From: Symbiodinium natans
Taxonomy: Eukaryota > Sar > Dinophyceae > Suessiales > Symbiodiniaceae
Length of the DNA stretch: 64,000 nucleotides
Direction: 5' to 3'
Assembly: GCA_905221605.1 (NCBI GenBank)
Contig: CAJNDS010002148.1
Span: 462,046 to 526,045, forward strand
Position numbers and translations under genes: made by a program. The stretch's first letter is position 1. Every line of letters starts with the position of its first letter. Of this stretch, positions 31,109 to 41,954 are shown one piece after another. The notes under the pieces are model-generated. The model was not told the DNA's origin. It ran no database searches and saw only the letters and a list, made by a program, of their open reading frames with translations.

Positions 31109-34100
31109 ATGAGTAAGAACATAAAGCGAAATTTAGATGCACTTCAAACATTCTACCAAATCAGAAGAAACCGCATCAACCAATCCACCAGAACACAGGT
31201 CCAAAACATAATAAACTTATACTCAGATCGTAAGATCGCACAATTCACCACGGCAGACAACCTAATCAGAAAACTCACCACCGCAAAAACAGAGAAAGAC
31301 AAAGAAAAAGCCGAAAAAGATTACAACAAGATCTATGACAAACACAGAGATAAACAAAAACTAAGCCAGAGAATGGCGGAAGCCAAAGAAGAAAGCAAAA
31401 GAACAGGAAGAACCAACCCAAGAAAACCAAGAGCATATTCAATCAATGTCCATTTATACCAACTTAAGACTGAATCACATCAGTTATTATCAGTATCATT
31501 CAGAGACAGCAGAGGTAGGGCGTATGTTCCGATTTATATGCGCGATCTAACAGCCAATGTAGCAACCACAGCGTGGATTGAAAACCTGGCGAGGAGACGA
31601 ATATTTAGAGATGAGAAGAAAGAAACGAAAACATTCCATAGGCTCAAATTGTTATTAATGACAGACGACAGTTTTAAAGCCGATGTCAGTTATGCAAAGG
31701 GTTATATTGCTTGTATCAAGGTTAATTATACCGAGAGAGTAGATAACGCCGATGCTTTCAAACCACAAGACGAAGATCTAACCAACAGCACAGAGAATGT
31801 CAGCATGTATCATAGATATATCCAGACGCCCTTAGACCCACAGTATGAGACCTTTAAGGAAGCCATTAAAATAAAGCACTATGTTAAGAACGAGTGTTGG
31901 TTTAACACCTTGACTGATTATTGTAAAGATACCCTTATGGGAGACAAGAAGCGAGAGAAGAACAAACTCACCAAAGAAAATATTTTAAAAATCATTGGTA
32001 AGACGGAAGAGGATTTTAAAACAAAAGGGGCGTCAATAACCGATATGACCAAGGTGTTTGAACATTATAATATGCAGGTCAGAATTTATGACGCCTTTGA
32101 GAATCTCAATTTTTAAACACGACCCCGTAAAAAGAGACCACCATATCCCAGCCTTATATGCTATAGTGAAGAACAGCCACATCTACACAGTCAGTGATAA
32201 TTTGAATATGTTACGGCAGATGCTACCCAAAAACTCTAGTAATTACGATATCTCGGTGAAAGCATCTTCAGATTATCACCTTAACGAGAAAGAAGAACCC
32301 GTAGAGTGTAAAATGATCACGACCTTAGACGACATCCGGAAGCACACAGAACATAGCGAATATACCTTAGTTTATGACGGTTATGACTTGTCCCATCTGT
32401 TTTATCTTAGCAAGGAAGCGGGATATGAACGGCAAATTAAATTTAGTGCAGGGTGCGTGTCGGAACTTAACTTCAAGTTCAAGATCAAGATAAACCAAGA
32501 AACACAAAAAGTTATCAAATACAAGGTTAAGACCCAGAACTTGGTCAATAATTTTATTGATGGTTCCATCTGCGTGAGAACTGAGCAGATCTAAACAAGA
32601 TGTCCAAAGCCATGTTTAATTCAACACCGCCCTCTTCAAACAAACTCACAAGTCGTATTACAACGAAGTAGATGTAAATATTTTCAAGGAGTGTCGCACC
32701 ATTCCCCCCGGTGGGTGAAATAAATAAGCATTATTATTTATATAACCCTAAGACAGACAAAGACGACAAATACTTTTATACCCCGGAAGTGGCTACGGAG
32801 ATAGATGTCAGAAAAGCTTATACTTCGGCATTTAACAAGATTTCTGAAATCCCCGTGTTCACTCAGTTTGATATCTGGAAGCCCTTCAACGACGATGGCA
32901 ATCATCTCACTGATTACCACGATTTAACTCTCTACTTAGTGAAGCCAACCAAGAGAAGCTTATTCTTTAATAAAGCCTACACTTTAGTATATGGTAAGTT
33001 TTTAAAACACTTTACGAAGCAGTGTAAGATAATCTACTATAAACAACCGTCCAGAGTATACAAGGTGGACTACAGAAAGATCACAGCCGAGTTATGGAAA
33101 ACCGACATCTCCGACAAACTAGCCGAAGACATCAGAATAAAGAAATTAATAGCCAATGTTAATTTCGGGCTACTTGAGAGGAACACGAATAAAGCTCATA
33201 AAAGTTATGCCTTTGACACTCTAAGGGAAGCCTTATATTATCAAAACAAGATCGGCGGAAAGGTTAACAGAATCTCGGGTATGTATGTTGATCAGGTTGA
33301 GAACATTAATGGCGAAACGGACTTTGTAGAAAAGGAGATGGACAAAAAATATTATTGCTTAACAGTGACGGATACAGCCACCCTACGAAACGGATATATA
33401 TACATAAAAGAGTTACTATTACAACACCATAACTTTAAAATGCACACCGACTACACAACATTAACAGAAAATCATATAGGAGTATGGAGTGTTAAGACCG
33501 ATGCCTTCGTGATCAGGAAGGAGCATCTGAGAAGAGCCAAGAACCTAATAGAGTTTAATGAGCATATCGGGGGGTGGAGACACGAAAAGAGTAAAAACAT
33601 AGCGGAACCTACAGAGCTGTGGAAACCAAAACAGAACGAACTGATCCGGCTACCGGTGTTTAAGAACGACACCCGACCAATAGACGACGAATGGGACACG
33701 GAAAGCATAGCAAAGGACATCGTAACGCATAACCCTATTATGATCCGATCCAAGTATGCAGGAGGAGGCAAGTCACACATAGCGAAGCATTTCAGCAAGA
33801 TGTTAGGTTACAAAACTCTGTTCGTAGTTCCCCAGAATAGTTTATCGCAGAATATAGACGATGATGCGGTAACCACTAATAAGTTTTTTGCCATCCCAGT
33901 TGGCGACGGGGAGCTTCGCTCCCCCTCAGGGCGAAGCCGTGACGGGGAGAAATTGCCCGAGTTTGATCATAGTAGTTATAACTGTATAGTCTTTGATGAG
34001 ATTTATATGAATGGAACGCACATCCTAAATGGGATCAGAGAGTTTGTGAAAAAGAACCCCAATAAGATCATAGTCGGGGCTGGTGATGTAAAACAGCTAC

Positions 34101-34972
34101 CACCCATTCAAGACCTAACCAACACAAGGAAGCCCGACGAATACGCCGACGAATGTATTAATCAGATCTTCAAATATAATGTTATGCATACCATTCGTAA
34201 GAGACTCGGGCCACAGGGTGATCCGATAGCAGAAGCCAACCGAAAAATCTTAGATATGATGTATGATGACATCTGGGTGTATAAGATATCTTTAGATGAG
34301 TTCGTTCGCAAGTATTTTAAAACAACAGACGGCCTAACAGAATCTCATAAGAACATAGCCTATACTAATATGAGATGCCTAGCAGTGTCAAATGCGATCA
34401 GAAAGAGCTTGGGTAAATCAGATAAGTATGAGGTCGGTGAGATCTTAATATGCAGATTATATAAGAACACGAATAATGTAAAATTCAATGTGAACTACAG
34501 GTTTAGGATCGTAAGCATATCCAAGAATATATTTATACTAGAGAATGTTAAACCAAAGCAACAGTATATGATGGACATAGCTACCTTAGACAAACATTTC
34601 AGATACGACTACTGCACTACGTGCCATTCTGCACAAGGGGCTTCAATTGACGGCAAGATCGTTATACACGAGTGGGAGAAATCGCATTTGGTAACTCGTG
34701 AGTGGTTGTGGTGCGCCTTGACCAGAAGCACGGATGTTAATAATGTGTTGTTTTATGAGAGCACCGCCGAACCTCAAAACGAACTGAACGAAACAACCTT
34801 GCGAAAATACCTAAACAATAAGATAGAAGCATACAAGCAACAAGATCAAAAAGCAAAGAGAGAAATAGATAAAAGTAAGTATGTTGATCCCGAGTGGTTT
34901 ATGAAAAGAATCTACGGGCATTGTAACAACTGCGGTTGTAAGTTTGAATTTGAGATTAAGAACGGCCTCTGA
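31109..34972 (+). pseudogene. Family-B DNA polymerase joined to SF1 helicase, frameshifted
   Basis: The product would replicate the viral genome. The frame is broken into pieces 31109-32116, about 32058-32594, a short piece to about 32710, and 32711-34972, so three or four indels are needed. One lies in the T run near 32104 and one near the C run at 32704. Polymerase signs are an exonuclease-like VYDGYDLSHLFYL, motif A near 32804 (EIDVRKAYTSAF), motif B near 33150 (ANVNFGLLERN) and motif C near 33495 (VKTDAFVI). Helicase signs are Walker A near 33760 (AGGGKSH), Walker B near 33990 (IVFDEIYM), AGDVKQLPP, HSAQGASIDGK and CALTRSTDVNNVLFY. A cysteine pair CNNCGC closes the protein. The N-terminal third has NECWFNTLTDYC and a later NSHIYTV, a layout seen in some papain-like folds; that is only a guess. 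The fusion, if real, would be about 1285 residues. Confidence 0.85.
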
Positions 34973-35068
34973 ACAAGTAACATGACAGCCCAGAGACTGT
35001 GTAATGATGAACCGCACCATGTAGATAATTGCGAAGCTTGGTGCAAGTTATGTAATTGCAGTGCAAGA

Positions 35069-35100
35069 TAAAAATCAATAAAGATTGTGATTGATTTTTA
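35069..35100. terminator. Hairpin between convergent viral genes
   Basis: The perfect 11-bp arms TAAAAATCAAT and ATTGATTTTTA surround a 10-base loop. It lies between the stop of the helicase gene (+) and the stop of the 35158-35912 gene (-), as expected for 3'-end formation. Confidence 0.65.
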
Positions 35101-35157
35101 GCTTACTTTTTAAGTTTTATATGCAAGTTCGCGAACTTTCCATTAGATTTTTTACTC

Positions 35158-35912
35158 TTATATATATTCTATAGTCTTACCAGAAGATGAACTACGAACG
35201 CTTACTGGGGCGGAACTTTCAACATATTCTACTGTAGGCGCGGGAGAACTGCGAACACTATGTGGTGATGATGTATGTTGAATACTTGTAGGCAAAACAA
35301 CGCCAACACCACCACTATTAGACGAATTCCTTGAAGATGATGATGAACTTGATTGCCTCGGTGGTGTGGGGATTATTCCTTTCTCTTCCATTGCTTCTTC
35401 CTGACTATGAACACTACTTGCCTTGTCATTACTTTGTCTTTCTTCCCCTCCTCCAAATGAAAAAACTCTCTTACCCTTCTTAGATCTTCTCCTATTCCAC
35501 TTGTTCTTTGTGTAGGGTTTTCTTCAACTTCTGAACTACTTCTACTTCTATGTATAATGTTTGATGATTTTCTACTGCTAGAAGAACTTGAAGATGACGA
35601 CGGTAATGAACTATAGGGTGTTTCATTTTGTCTTAACATACATCTAAAAGTTTGAGTCATCTTGTCTCTTCTTTCTTTTAACAAATTCTTATAATCTTTA
35701 ACCTTACTATCGTATAACCACTCAACACCTTCTATCATCGGAAAATCAACTTGTATCGCTTTATTTGCAGTTCTTATGGGCGCTTCTTCAACATCATAAC
35801 CTTTTGTATCAAGAGATGGGTTATAAGTTCCTTCTACATTAATATCATCATCTACTTTGAACCTTTTTCGCTTTGGTAGTTTGTCTTTGTATAAGTTTAA
35901 GTGTTTATACAT
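35158..35912 (-). pseudogene. Ser-rich low-complexity viral protein, one frameshift
   Basis: Two overlapping frames (35373-35912, then 35158-35391) join at a run of six T in the coding strand near 35460, giving about 250 residues. The N-terminal half is charged. Two poly-Ser tracts follow, and the C-terminal end carries repeats of VRSS. No known domain is visible. It would be the last gene of the leftward cluster that includes the minor capsid protein, so a virion-associated role is possible but unproven. Confidence 0.5.
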
Positions 35913-35988
35913 TGTTATATAATATCTTCGATATTATATAATAATATTGGTAGAACCAACATTGTATTATCGGATAGATTTTTGTTGT

Positions 35989-37074
35989 TTAAATTCCAAA
36001 TGCTCTTTTAACTAACATTTCACCACCTTTAATCGCAGCGGCTTTAGCGACTTGTTTAACACCTTCTTTCGCACCTTCACTTATGCTTTCACTAAAACTC
36101 TTACCTTTGTTTTTGCCCCGTTTTCTCATCCATTGCTTCTTCCGTGCTGTAACGTCTTCATCACTTATTGGCATTGCCCAAGTTCCCTCATCTATAGTAT
36201 CTTGCAATAGATCCAATAAGTATCGTTTATAAGTTCTTCCTGGTGCTTTTCCTGATCCTTTCCCTTTGATTGGTTTCAGCTCTTCTTCTACTTCGTTTTC
36301 TTCGGGGACTTCAATACCTCTCAAAAAGAACTGATACTTTATTTGATCAATCGTTTTTCGTTCCCAAGTTTTCATACTGACACCGTAATTAATTTCTTGT
36401 AGTGGTGTCTCTGGCAAACTTGGTGGGACTTGTTGTTGTTGTTGTTGTTGTTGTCTAAACTGTTGATGGTCATCATCTGCTACTAGTTCTTCTTCATCAT
36501 CTGAATATTGAATACCTGCTGACGCAGATGCTGTTTGTGGGATTTGCGGGATCTGCCTTCTTAACATGTCTTCCATAACGGGACTGACATATTGTCTTAC
36601 TAACTGTTCGTGTCTTTGTGCCATTTCTTGGTCTCTTGTTATTTGTTGTCTTGCTCTTTCTTGTAGTTCTCGTTCTGCATCGGTATGACAGACTACCACG
36701 TCACTAGGTGGCAGAGATGCAGTATTATAAGATTCCGAATCAATGGGAGTAGTTTGTCCCGAACTTTGTAAGTGTTGTTCTAAATGTAAGGTTCCGCCGT
36801 TTTGTTGAACTTGTCTTCTCATCATCAAATCTCTCATTTGTCTGTCCATTATCCTATTCTGTTGCTCCTTCAAAAGTTCTACTGCATCCGAACCATCAAA
36901 GAAGCTACCCTGCGGACTGTTTCTAAACTGTGTTGCCCTTCTGTCTAAAAAAGGTTTCAACGTTTTCTGCTCATGACTTATTAATCCTACAATTTCGTTA
37001 AAGGTCGGCTTTCTCTTGAGACCAAATTTCTGATATGGGTTGTTCAATTCAAACCTTGCTGTTTTCATTGCCAT
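35989..37074 (-). CDS. Gln-rich protein with helical C-terminus, unknown
   Basis: This 361-residue frame is intact. Residues 70-180 are Gln/Arg-rich and probably form coiled coils. A run of eight Gln lies near residue 210. Residues 240-330 carry a conserved-looking block (MKTWERKTIDQIKYQFFLRG). The last 35 residues form an amphipathic helix (GAKEGVKQVAKAAAIKGGEM), like membrane-active or DNA-binding tails of minor virion proteins. It belongs to a set of leftward genes between the polymerase and the capsid genes. No family is recognised. Confidence 0.55.
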   Translation of the reverse strand: MAMKTARFELNNPYQKFGLKRKPTFNEIVGLISHEQKTLKPFLDRRATQFRNSPQGSFFDGSDAVELLKEQQNRIMDRQMRDLMMRRQVQQNGGTLHLEQHLQSSGQTTPIDSESYNTASLPPSDVVVCHTDAERELQERARQQITRDQEMAQRHEQLVRQYVSPVMEDMLRRQIPQIPQTASASAGIQYSDDEEELVADDDHQQFRQQQQQQQQVPPSLPETPLQEINYGVSMKTWERKTIDQIKYQFFLRGIEVPEENEVEEELKPIKGKGSGKAPGRTYKRYLLDLLQDTIDEGTWAMPISDEDVTARKKQWMRKRGKNKGKSFSESISEGAKEGVKQVAKAAAIKGGEMLVKRAFGI

Positions 37075-37141
37075 TTAATAATAATTATACTATTTCAGAA
37101 AATAATATTCTTATTAAACAAACGTCGCGAATGCTCGTGAG

Positions 37142-37478
37142 TTATACGAACGTCAGTTTCTTCAGTTCCTCAATACGTTTTTTCATATGCTCTATGGTTG
37201 AATGTGGAAGGTTAGGACGATGTAACTCGTTAGTTAATCTATCTAATTCTTGCTGATAGTTTTTTGCGTCTGTTGCTCTCTAATAGTTCCTTTCGTTTAA
37301 GCACTGGCCCCTCATAACTCTCTCTTAATTTGGTATGATCTCTAAGGTGTTCCAAATAACGTGTGTCTTGCATTTGAAAAGGGCTGTATTGTTTCGTAGA
37401 GGTGCTTATCTTAAAGCCTTTAACATCATCCGGATGTTGTTTCTGTACATACTTTCTACCATATCTTTTACTAAACAT
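37142..37478 (-). pseudogene. Small basic protein, one frameshift
   Basis: The first 65 residues are in the frame from 37478 (MFSKRYGRKYVQKQHPDDVK). After a one-base shift near 37280 the frame continues as a coiled-coil-like tail ending in MKKRIEELKKLTFV, with the stop at 37142. Total about 110 residues. It is basic at the start. The function is unknown. The AT-only motif TTAATATATAA lies just before the start. Confidence 0.45.
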
Positions 37479-37526
37479 TGTTGTTATATATTAATGTAGA
37501 ATTTATTGTTTTATCTTCTCTTTTGC

Positions 37527-38078
37527 CTACCACCTGAAAACATGCTTTGGAATAATGTGTTTGCCTTCTCTTTTCGTTTGGTGTTCTTGATGTATTAAAA
37601 GTAGGTTCTCATTAATGATTTCTTGTGGCGATTTCATCCTAACTGGTTGTGTTGGTTTTTTTTGTAACCTTTTGCTTCACTTCTTGAAAATACGGTGCTT
37701 CGTGCATACTAGAATGGCTTTGCCGTGCTTCTTGTTCTTGCTGCATGATTTGATTTTGTGGGTGTTGTATTGCCACGGCTTTGACTTTAGGTTTCACTTT
37801 CGGTTTGGGGTTAATCGGTTTGTCTTCTAGCTTTTTACATTTATGAGTATATCTCATTGTCTTCAAAAAAAATTTGCCCCACAGTCTTTACAATTAACAC
37901 TTTTACTTACCATCCTATCTTTTTTGTTTTTGAATTCTGGTTCATCTGCTTCAGTTTTAATTTCATTCGCTATTGGTTTGTCGGAGGTTGCTTCATTAGT
38001 TTGTTCAGGTATTGCTTCGGGCACTTCTTCATTAACGATTTCATTGACTGCTTCAATATTGGTTTCAGGCTCAGTCAT
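37527..38078 (-). pseudogene. Putative zinc-binding protein, two homopolymer frameshifts
   Basis: Three frames join into one protein of about 180 residues: 37863-38078, 37639-37866 and a tail to 37527. The breaks are in a run of eight T (coding strand) near 37870 and a run of eight A near 37660. The first 50 residues are acidic. CKDCGANFF followed by THKC could bind zinc. A Lys/Pro-rich segment (PINPKPKVKPKVK) follows. The family is unknown. Confidence 0.5.
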
Positions 38079-38095
38079 TTATATTTTATTCTACA

Positions 38096-38126
38096 TTATT
38101 TCTATTTTTTAAGTAAATAGAAATAA
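38096..38126. terminator. Hairpin downstream of the minor capsid gene
   Basis: TTATTTCTATTT and its perfect inverse AAATAGAAATAA surround a 7-base loop. It lies after the stop of the minor capsid gene (-) and just before the start of the next leftward gene. Confidence 0.6.
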
Positions 38127-38201
38127 AATAGATACAGTTTAAGGCTCTTCTTGGGGTTCTTCTTGACTTAACGATTTTAGGTATTGCTGGTGCTTATTTG
38201 T

Positions 38202-39038
38202 TTATAGATTTACGAAAAGTAGACTAAGTTCAATACTTTGATTATGAAAGTCAATGACACGACCACGAGCATCGGTAATTTTAAACCGTAATCGTTTGAA
38301 ACTTCTGTTAGAGACGTCAATATAATCATTTAGAAGAGGTGTAGATGATGATACAACAACCCCGCCCACATTGGAAGCAACGGGGATTTCTTTGATAATA
38401 CAATTACTATATCCGTTAGGAGCGCTATAATGGTAATCAGATAACTCAGGACTTAAAACATAAATGCTACTAAATGGCACGAGGTTAAACATGCTTGAAT
38501 CCCAATATGTGGCCTTCTCTTTGATTTCCCAATTCCCGATAAGTCTGTTAATACTATCAGGCTCACTAATTATGTTTCCATCCCATATTGTAGTAGTTGT
38601 TATTTCTTTGTCGGTAACAACTTTGAAAGTGTAAGCGCCATTCGTTAACAGTAATCGCATAGTTCTGGAGTCAGAGTCATATACGAAATCAAATAAATCA
38701 GTTTGTATATCGTTTGTTGCTTGATTTAGTTTTGAACTTACAGCACCCGAAAGAGCCGAAGCAAAATAAACGCTGTTGACCATATCAACTTTTACATAAC
38801 GATTAACACTACCATCGCCGTTATATAAAATCAAACAAAAGTAATGAAAGAAGCCTTCCTGCGTGGTATAATATGACTGTGGTATAGCTTCTTCTATAAC
38901 ATACATCACAGTATTAGGGCCGGTTTCTAACACCTCTTCTAATTCTATAATAAAGTCGCTACTACTGACACTTTGAGGAAGTCTGTATTCTGAATTTACA
39001 TAAACTTTATTATATGCTAATTTTCTCGTAGAAAGCAT
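38202..39038 (-). CDS. Minor capsid (penton-type) protein of a polinton-like virus
   Basis: This 278-residue protein would fill the fivefold vertices of the capsid. The frame is intact. It opens with a strand pattern (KVYVNSEYRLPQSVSSSDF) and carries the block typical of PLV/polinton minor capsid proteins: ELSDYHYSAPNGYSNCIIKE, then LLNDYIDVSNRSFKRLRFKI and DARGRVIDFHNQ near the C-terminus. The length fits a single jelly roll. It is divergently transcribed from the lipase-like gene, with 51 AT-rich bases between the two ATGs, and sits near the major capsid gene, as usual for these viruses. Confidence 0.82.
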   Translation of the reverse strand: MLSTRKLAYNKVYVNSEYRLPQSVSSSDFIIELEEVLETGPNTVMYVIEEAIPQSYYTTQEGFFHYFCLILYNGDGSVNRYVKVDMVNSVYFASALSGAVSSKLNQATNDIQTDLFDFVYDSDSRTMRLLLTNGAYTFKVVTDKEITTTTIWDGNIISEPDSINRLIGNWEIKEKATYWDSSMFNLVPFSSIYVLSPELSDYHYSAPNGYSNCIIKEIPVASNVGGVVVSSSTPLLNDYIDVSNRSFKRLRFKITDARGRVIDFHNQSIELSLLFVNL

Positions 39039-39089
39039 TAATTATATAATTAACATAGATTTTTTTTATTAACTAATAATAATAATATA
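39039..39089. promoter_or_regulatory. Compact bidirectional promoter region
   Basis: These 51 bases lie between the divergent starts of the minor capsid and lipase-like genes. They are almost only A and T and include TTAATTATATAATTAA directly at the leftward ATG and AATAATATA at the rightward ATG. Confidence 0.5.
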
Positions 39090-40027
39090 ATGGCATCGGT
39101 AGGTTTAAGAATTGGTGAGTTATTAGCGAGTGTAGGAGGCAGGGCTATAGCAGGTCTTGGAACAGGAGCTGGAGAAGCAACAATGGAAGCACAAGCGTTA
39201 AGAGGTTTCCGAATGAGTGAAGAAGGCTGATTAAGAGAACGACAAGCATTACGGGGATATAACGATGGGGACAATATACCCGAACAAATTATGAACAGCA
39301 TTTTAGAAACAGACCATTTTTGCCACAAGCGCATAACACAAATAATAATCAAGAAGAAGAAGAAGATAAACGGTTAAAAAGATTAAGAACACAGGCAGAC
39401 AGTTTTAACCACCACTGGAACGCTAAACAATCAAGGCAATATCCTATGTATAGGGAAACCGTTAATGTAGAAAATAAGAAGAGAATAGATGATGTAAAAG
39501 GACTTGATATAGCATATCGTAAAAATGACGGGCTATTTGTTGATAATAATACTTTATACATTTCAGGAACAGGTGGTAAAGCAGGTTTCGGTTCAAAAGT
39601 AAATGATGTCATTAGTGATATTTTCTTAATTCCAACTCATAATGTTCAGTTTTCGGAGAAATACCAAGATGTAATGAGGGAGTTAGAGAAGAACCCGCAG
39701 CTTACTAGGCTGGTTGGACACTCCCTCGGTTCGTCCGTTGTTCAAGAGATTAATAACCGTCATAATCAGAAATATATTACTACTGTTTATGGCTCACCTT
39801 TTGTATCCTTCGGTAATGAAAAAGTAGATCCACGGGCTCTACGACTGAAAAACCGAAACGACCCAATAGCAGTTTTTGATAGAAATGCTATAGCGGTTGA
39901 TAAAGGGACATCTAATCCCATAGATGCTCATCATGTTGATAATATGACTACACAAGGCAATTATTCTAGAGAGGTTGATGGTTCTGATCAAGTTGCTCAA
40001 AATTTACAACAAAACCGATACAAATAA
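39090..40027 (+). pseudogene. Class-3 lipase-like protein, broken by TGA and a frameshift
   Basis: The probable start is the ATG at 39090 (MASVGLRIGELLASVGGRAI, Gly/Ala-rich and hydrophobic). The frame meets a TGA at 39228-39230 and a one-base shift in the T run near 39320. After this the frame is clean to 40027. The lipase core is GHSLGSSVV (nucleophile elbow with Ser), YGSPFVSFG, an Asp in NRNDPIAVFD and a His in DAHHVDNM, which gives the full Ser-Asp-His set. Such lipases act on acyl esters. In a virion it could help breach host membranes, which is inference from its place between the two capsid genes. A lower-case alternative is a shorter intact protein starting at 39320. Confidence 0.72.
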
Positions 40028-40042
40028 ATCTCGGTTAAAGTA

Positions 40043-40249
40043 ATGAATAATAAAAGTAATAAATATTTACCATATAAAGAATTAATATTAAGCGGTAAGC
40101 AAAATAAGTTAAATAACATCATCCAGAAAGACCTTAATAAAAAAGATTATAATTCAATTAAGGAAATGCTAGAAGAGAAACAAGAAATAATAAGTAAGAA
40201 TAATGAAATTAAATCTAAAAAGATTTTACCACCACCGGAACGTTCATAA
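40043..40249 (+). CDS. Small Lys-rich protein, unknown
   Basis: These 68 residues are intact, Lys/Asn-rich and probably helical (NNIIQKDLNKKDYNSIKEML). It starts 16 bases after the lipase stop and is followed by a hairpin. It may be cotranscribed with the lipase-like gene. Small basic proteins beside capsid genes can be virion proteins, but there is no evidence of that here. Confidence 0.5.
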   Translation: MNNKSNKYLPYKELILSGKQNKLNNIIQKDLNKKDYNSIKEMLEEKQEIISKNNEIKSKKILPPPERS

Positions 40250-40284
40250 ACCAAAAAGAAATAAAATTATTAGTATAAACTGAA

Positions 40285-40312
40285 ATTACAATTTAAAATA
40301 ATCTATTGTAAT
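40285..40312. terminator. Hairpin before the major capsid gene
   Basis: ATTACAAT and ATTGTAAT are inverted repeats with a 12-base loop, lying after the small gene and just before the AT-rich start region of the capsid gene. Confidence 0.45.
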
Positions 40313-40324
40313 TATATATTAACT

Positions 40325-41901
40325 ATGGACACATTGTAGCAGAAGCAAATGACCAAATGTCACCGGCATTAGACTTCGGTTTACCTAAAACCGCACAGTA
40401 TGTAACAGATAGACGTCATGTAAGTTATTTTCCTAGCGGGTCAAACATTTATAAAGTAGGCAGTGGGAATTCTACTATTCGTTTTTACATAACTGGTGAA
40501 GATGGAACATATCTGGATTTATCTTCTATTAGATTATTTGCTAATTTAAAAAATGATGACACTACAGAATCTAATTTCCTACGCCCGCTTTCAGGATTAC
40601 ATGCATTCTTCAGTCGTTACAGATGTACCGTAGGAGGTCAGTTAGTTCAAGACATTGACCAATATAACAGACATTGCGAGTTATACAATTCTTTCAAAAG
40701 CACGGACGTTAGACACATGGACGATATTGAAGGTTCGGCTAATCCCCGATGGGATGACGACTGGCGTCATAAATACGCAAATGGCACAGACCAATATGTT
40801 AGGATGAATGATGCTGGAACTGCTGTTGAACTGGCACCTGCCAACGACCCATAATGGCGAGACCGTAATAGATTTGGTGTATTGGAAAATCGTTATACAC
40901 GTCATTCAGTTTCGGGTATTCGTGGAGGTGAATATTTCCGACTCGGGCACCAGTTTAAATGTGGATTTATGGAGAGCGGATATTATCTACCCGTTCGTTA
41001 CGCCCCATTAGAGATTGAAATCACTATTGTTTCCGACCAACATACACCCGTAATTAGTCCAGTTGATACCGCAACATCAACCGCCAGAGGAGCAGACGGA
41101 GCAGGTTATTTTTTCACTACAGGCGATACTACAACAGACTGGCAACTAAATAACTTAATCCTACGAGCAGAAGTTGTAACTTTAGATAGTGCTGTCAATA
41201 ACAATATCACACGACATTTATTAGAAGGTGGGTCATTGAAAATTGTTTATCCTATGTATCATATTTTATCACAAACATTTAATGCTTTTGGAACCGAGAT
41301 CAACATGAACGTCGTCAAATCTGCAAGTAAATTAAATGGTGCTTTCATTACTTTCTATAGAACTCAACGGGGAGGACATTACCCGTTTGGTGAAAAAGAT
41401 GAAAAATACCTGCCAGACAATTACGTTTACAAGCGTTTTAAGTATTTTTCCAGTCCTATGATTAATTCAAGATTTAATGACCTTGGAACTCCCGGTGTAG
41501 ATGGTGGCGAAGCCGGTTATGGGTTTGCTGATAAGAATTATAACATTTCGTGGCAATTACAGATTGCCAATAAGAAGTACCCCGAATTTGAATCTCAAAG
41601 TTTATCAGAACACATGTATTTCCTTCGGCGTATGTTAAATTATGTAAACCCCGACCAAGACGCATGTTCAATTACCTATAAGCAGTATGCGACAGATAAG
41701 TTCATTATTGGTATAACATTTGAAAAGATGAATGAATCGAATATGACACGGATAAATACCAAGATGGGTTCGTTAATGACTGCTAAAATCAAACCATTTA
41801 AAACTCTTACAGCAGACGAAATGATACACGAGGTGTTTGTTCATATGGTATCCGAAGCAGTGGCTGAAATCCGCTCAGACTCTACCGTTATCTATGATTA
41901 A
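40325..41901 (+). pseudogene. Major capsid protein (double jelly roll), interrupted
   Basis: This is the main shell protein. The sequence shows STIRFYITGEDGTYLDLSSI, ANLKNDD, LRPLSGLHAFFSRYRC and a second half rich in strands (SLKIVYPMYHILSQTFNAFG, LNGAFITFYRTQRGG), as in polinton/PLV major capsid proteins of about 500 residues. An in-frame TAA at 40852-40854 cuts the gene, and the same frame continues without a break to 41901 (WRDRNRFGVLENRYTRHSVS follows the stop). At the 5' end, the ATG at 40325 is out of frame by one base, but the main frame stays open back to it, so an early one-base deletion is likely. The first usable ATG in frame is 40357. AT-only DNA (TTATATATTAA) precedes 40325. The TAA could arise from CAA by one C-to-T change. 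Confidence 0.88.
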
Positions 41902-41954
41902 TAATAATAATTATCAATAATAATATTATTATCTAAAATATATTAATATTATTA

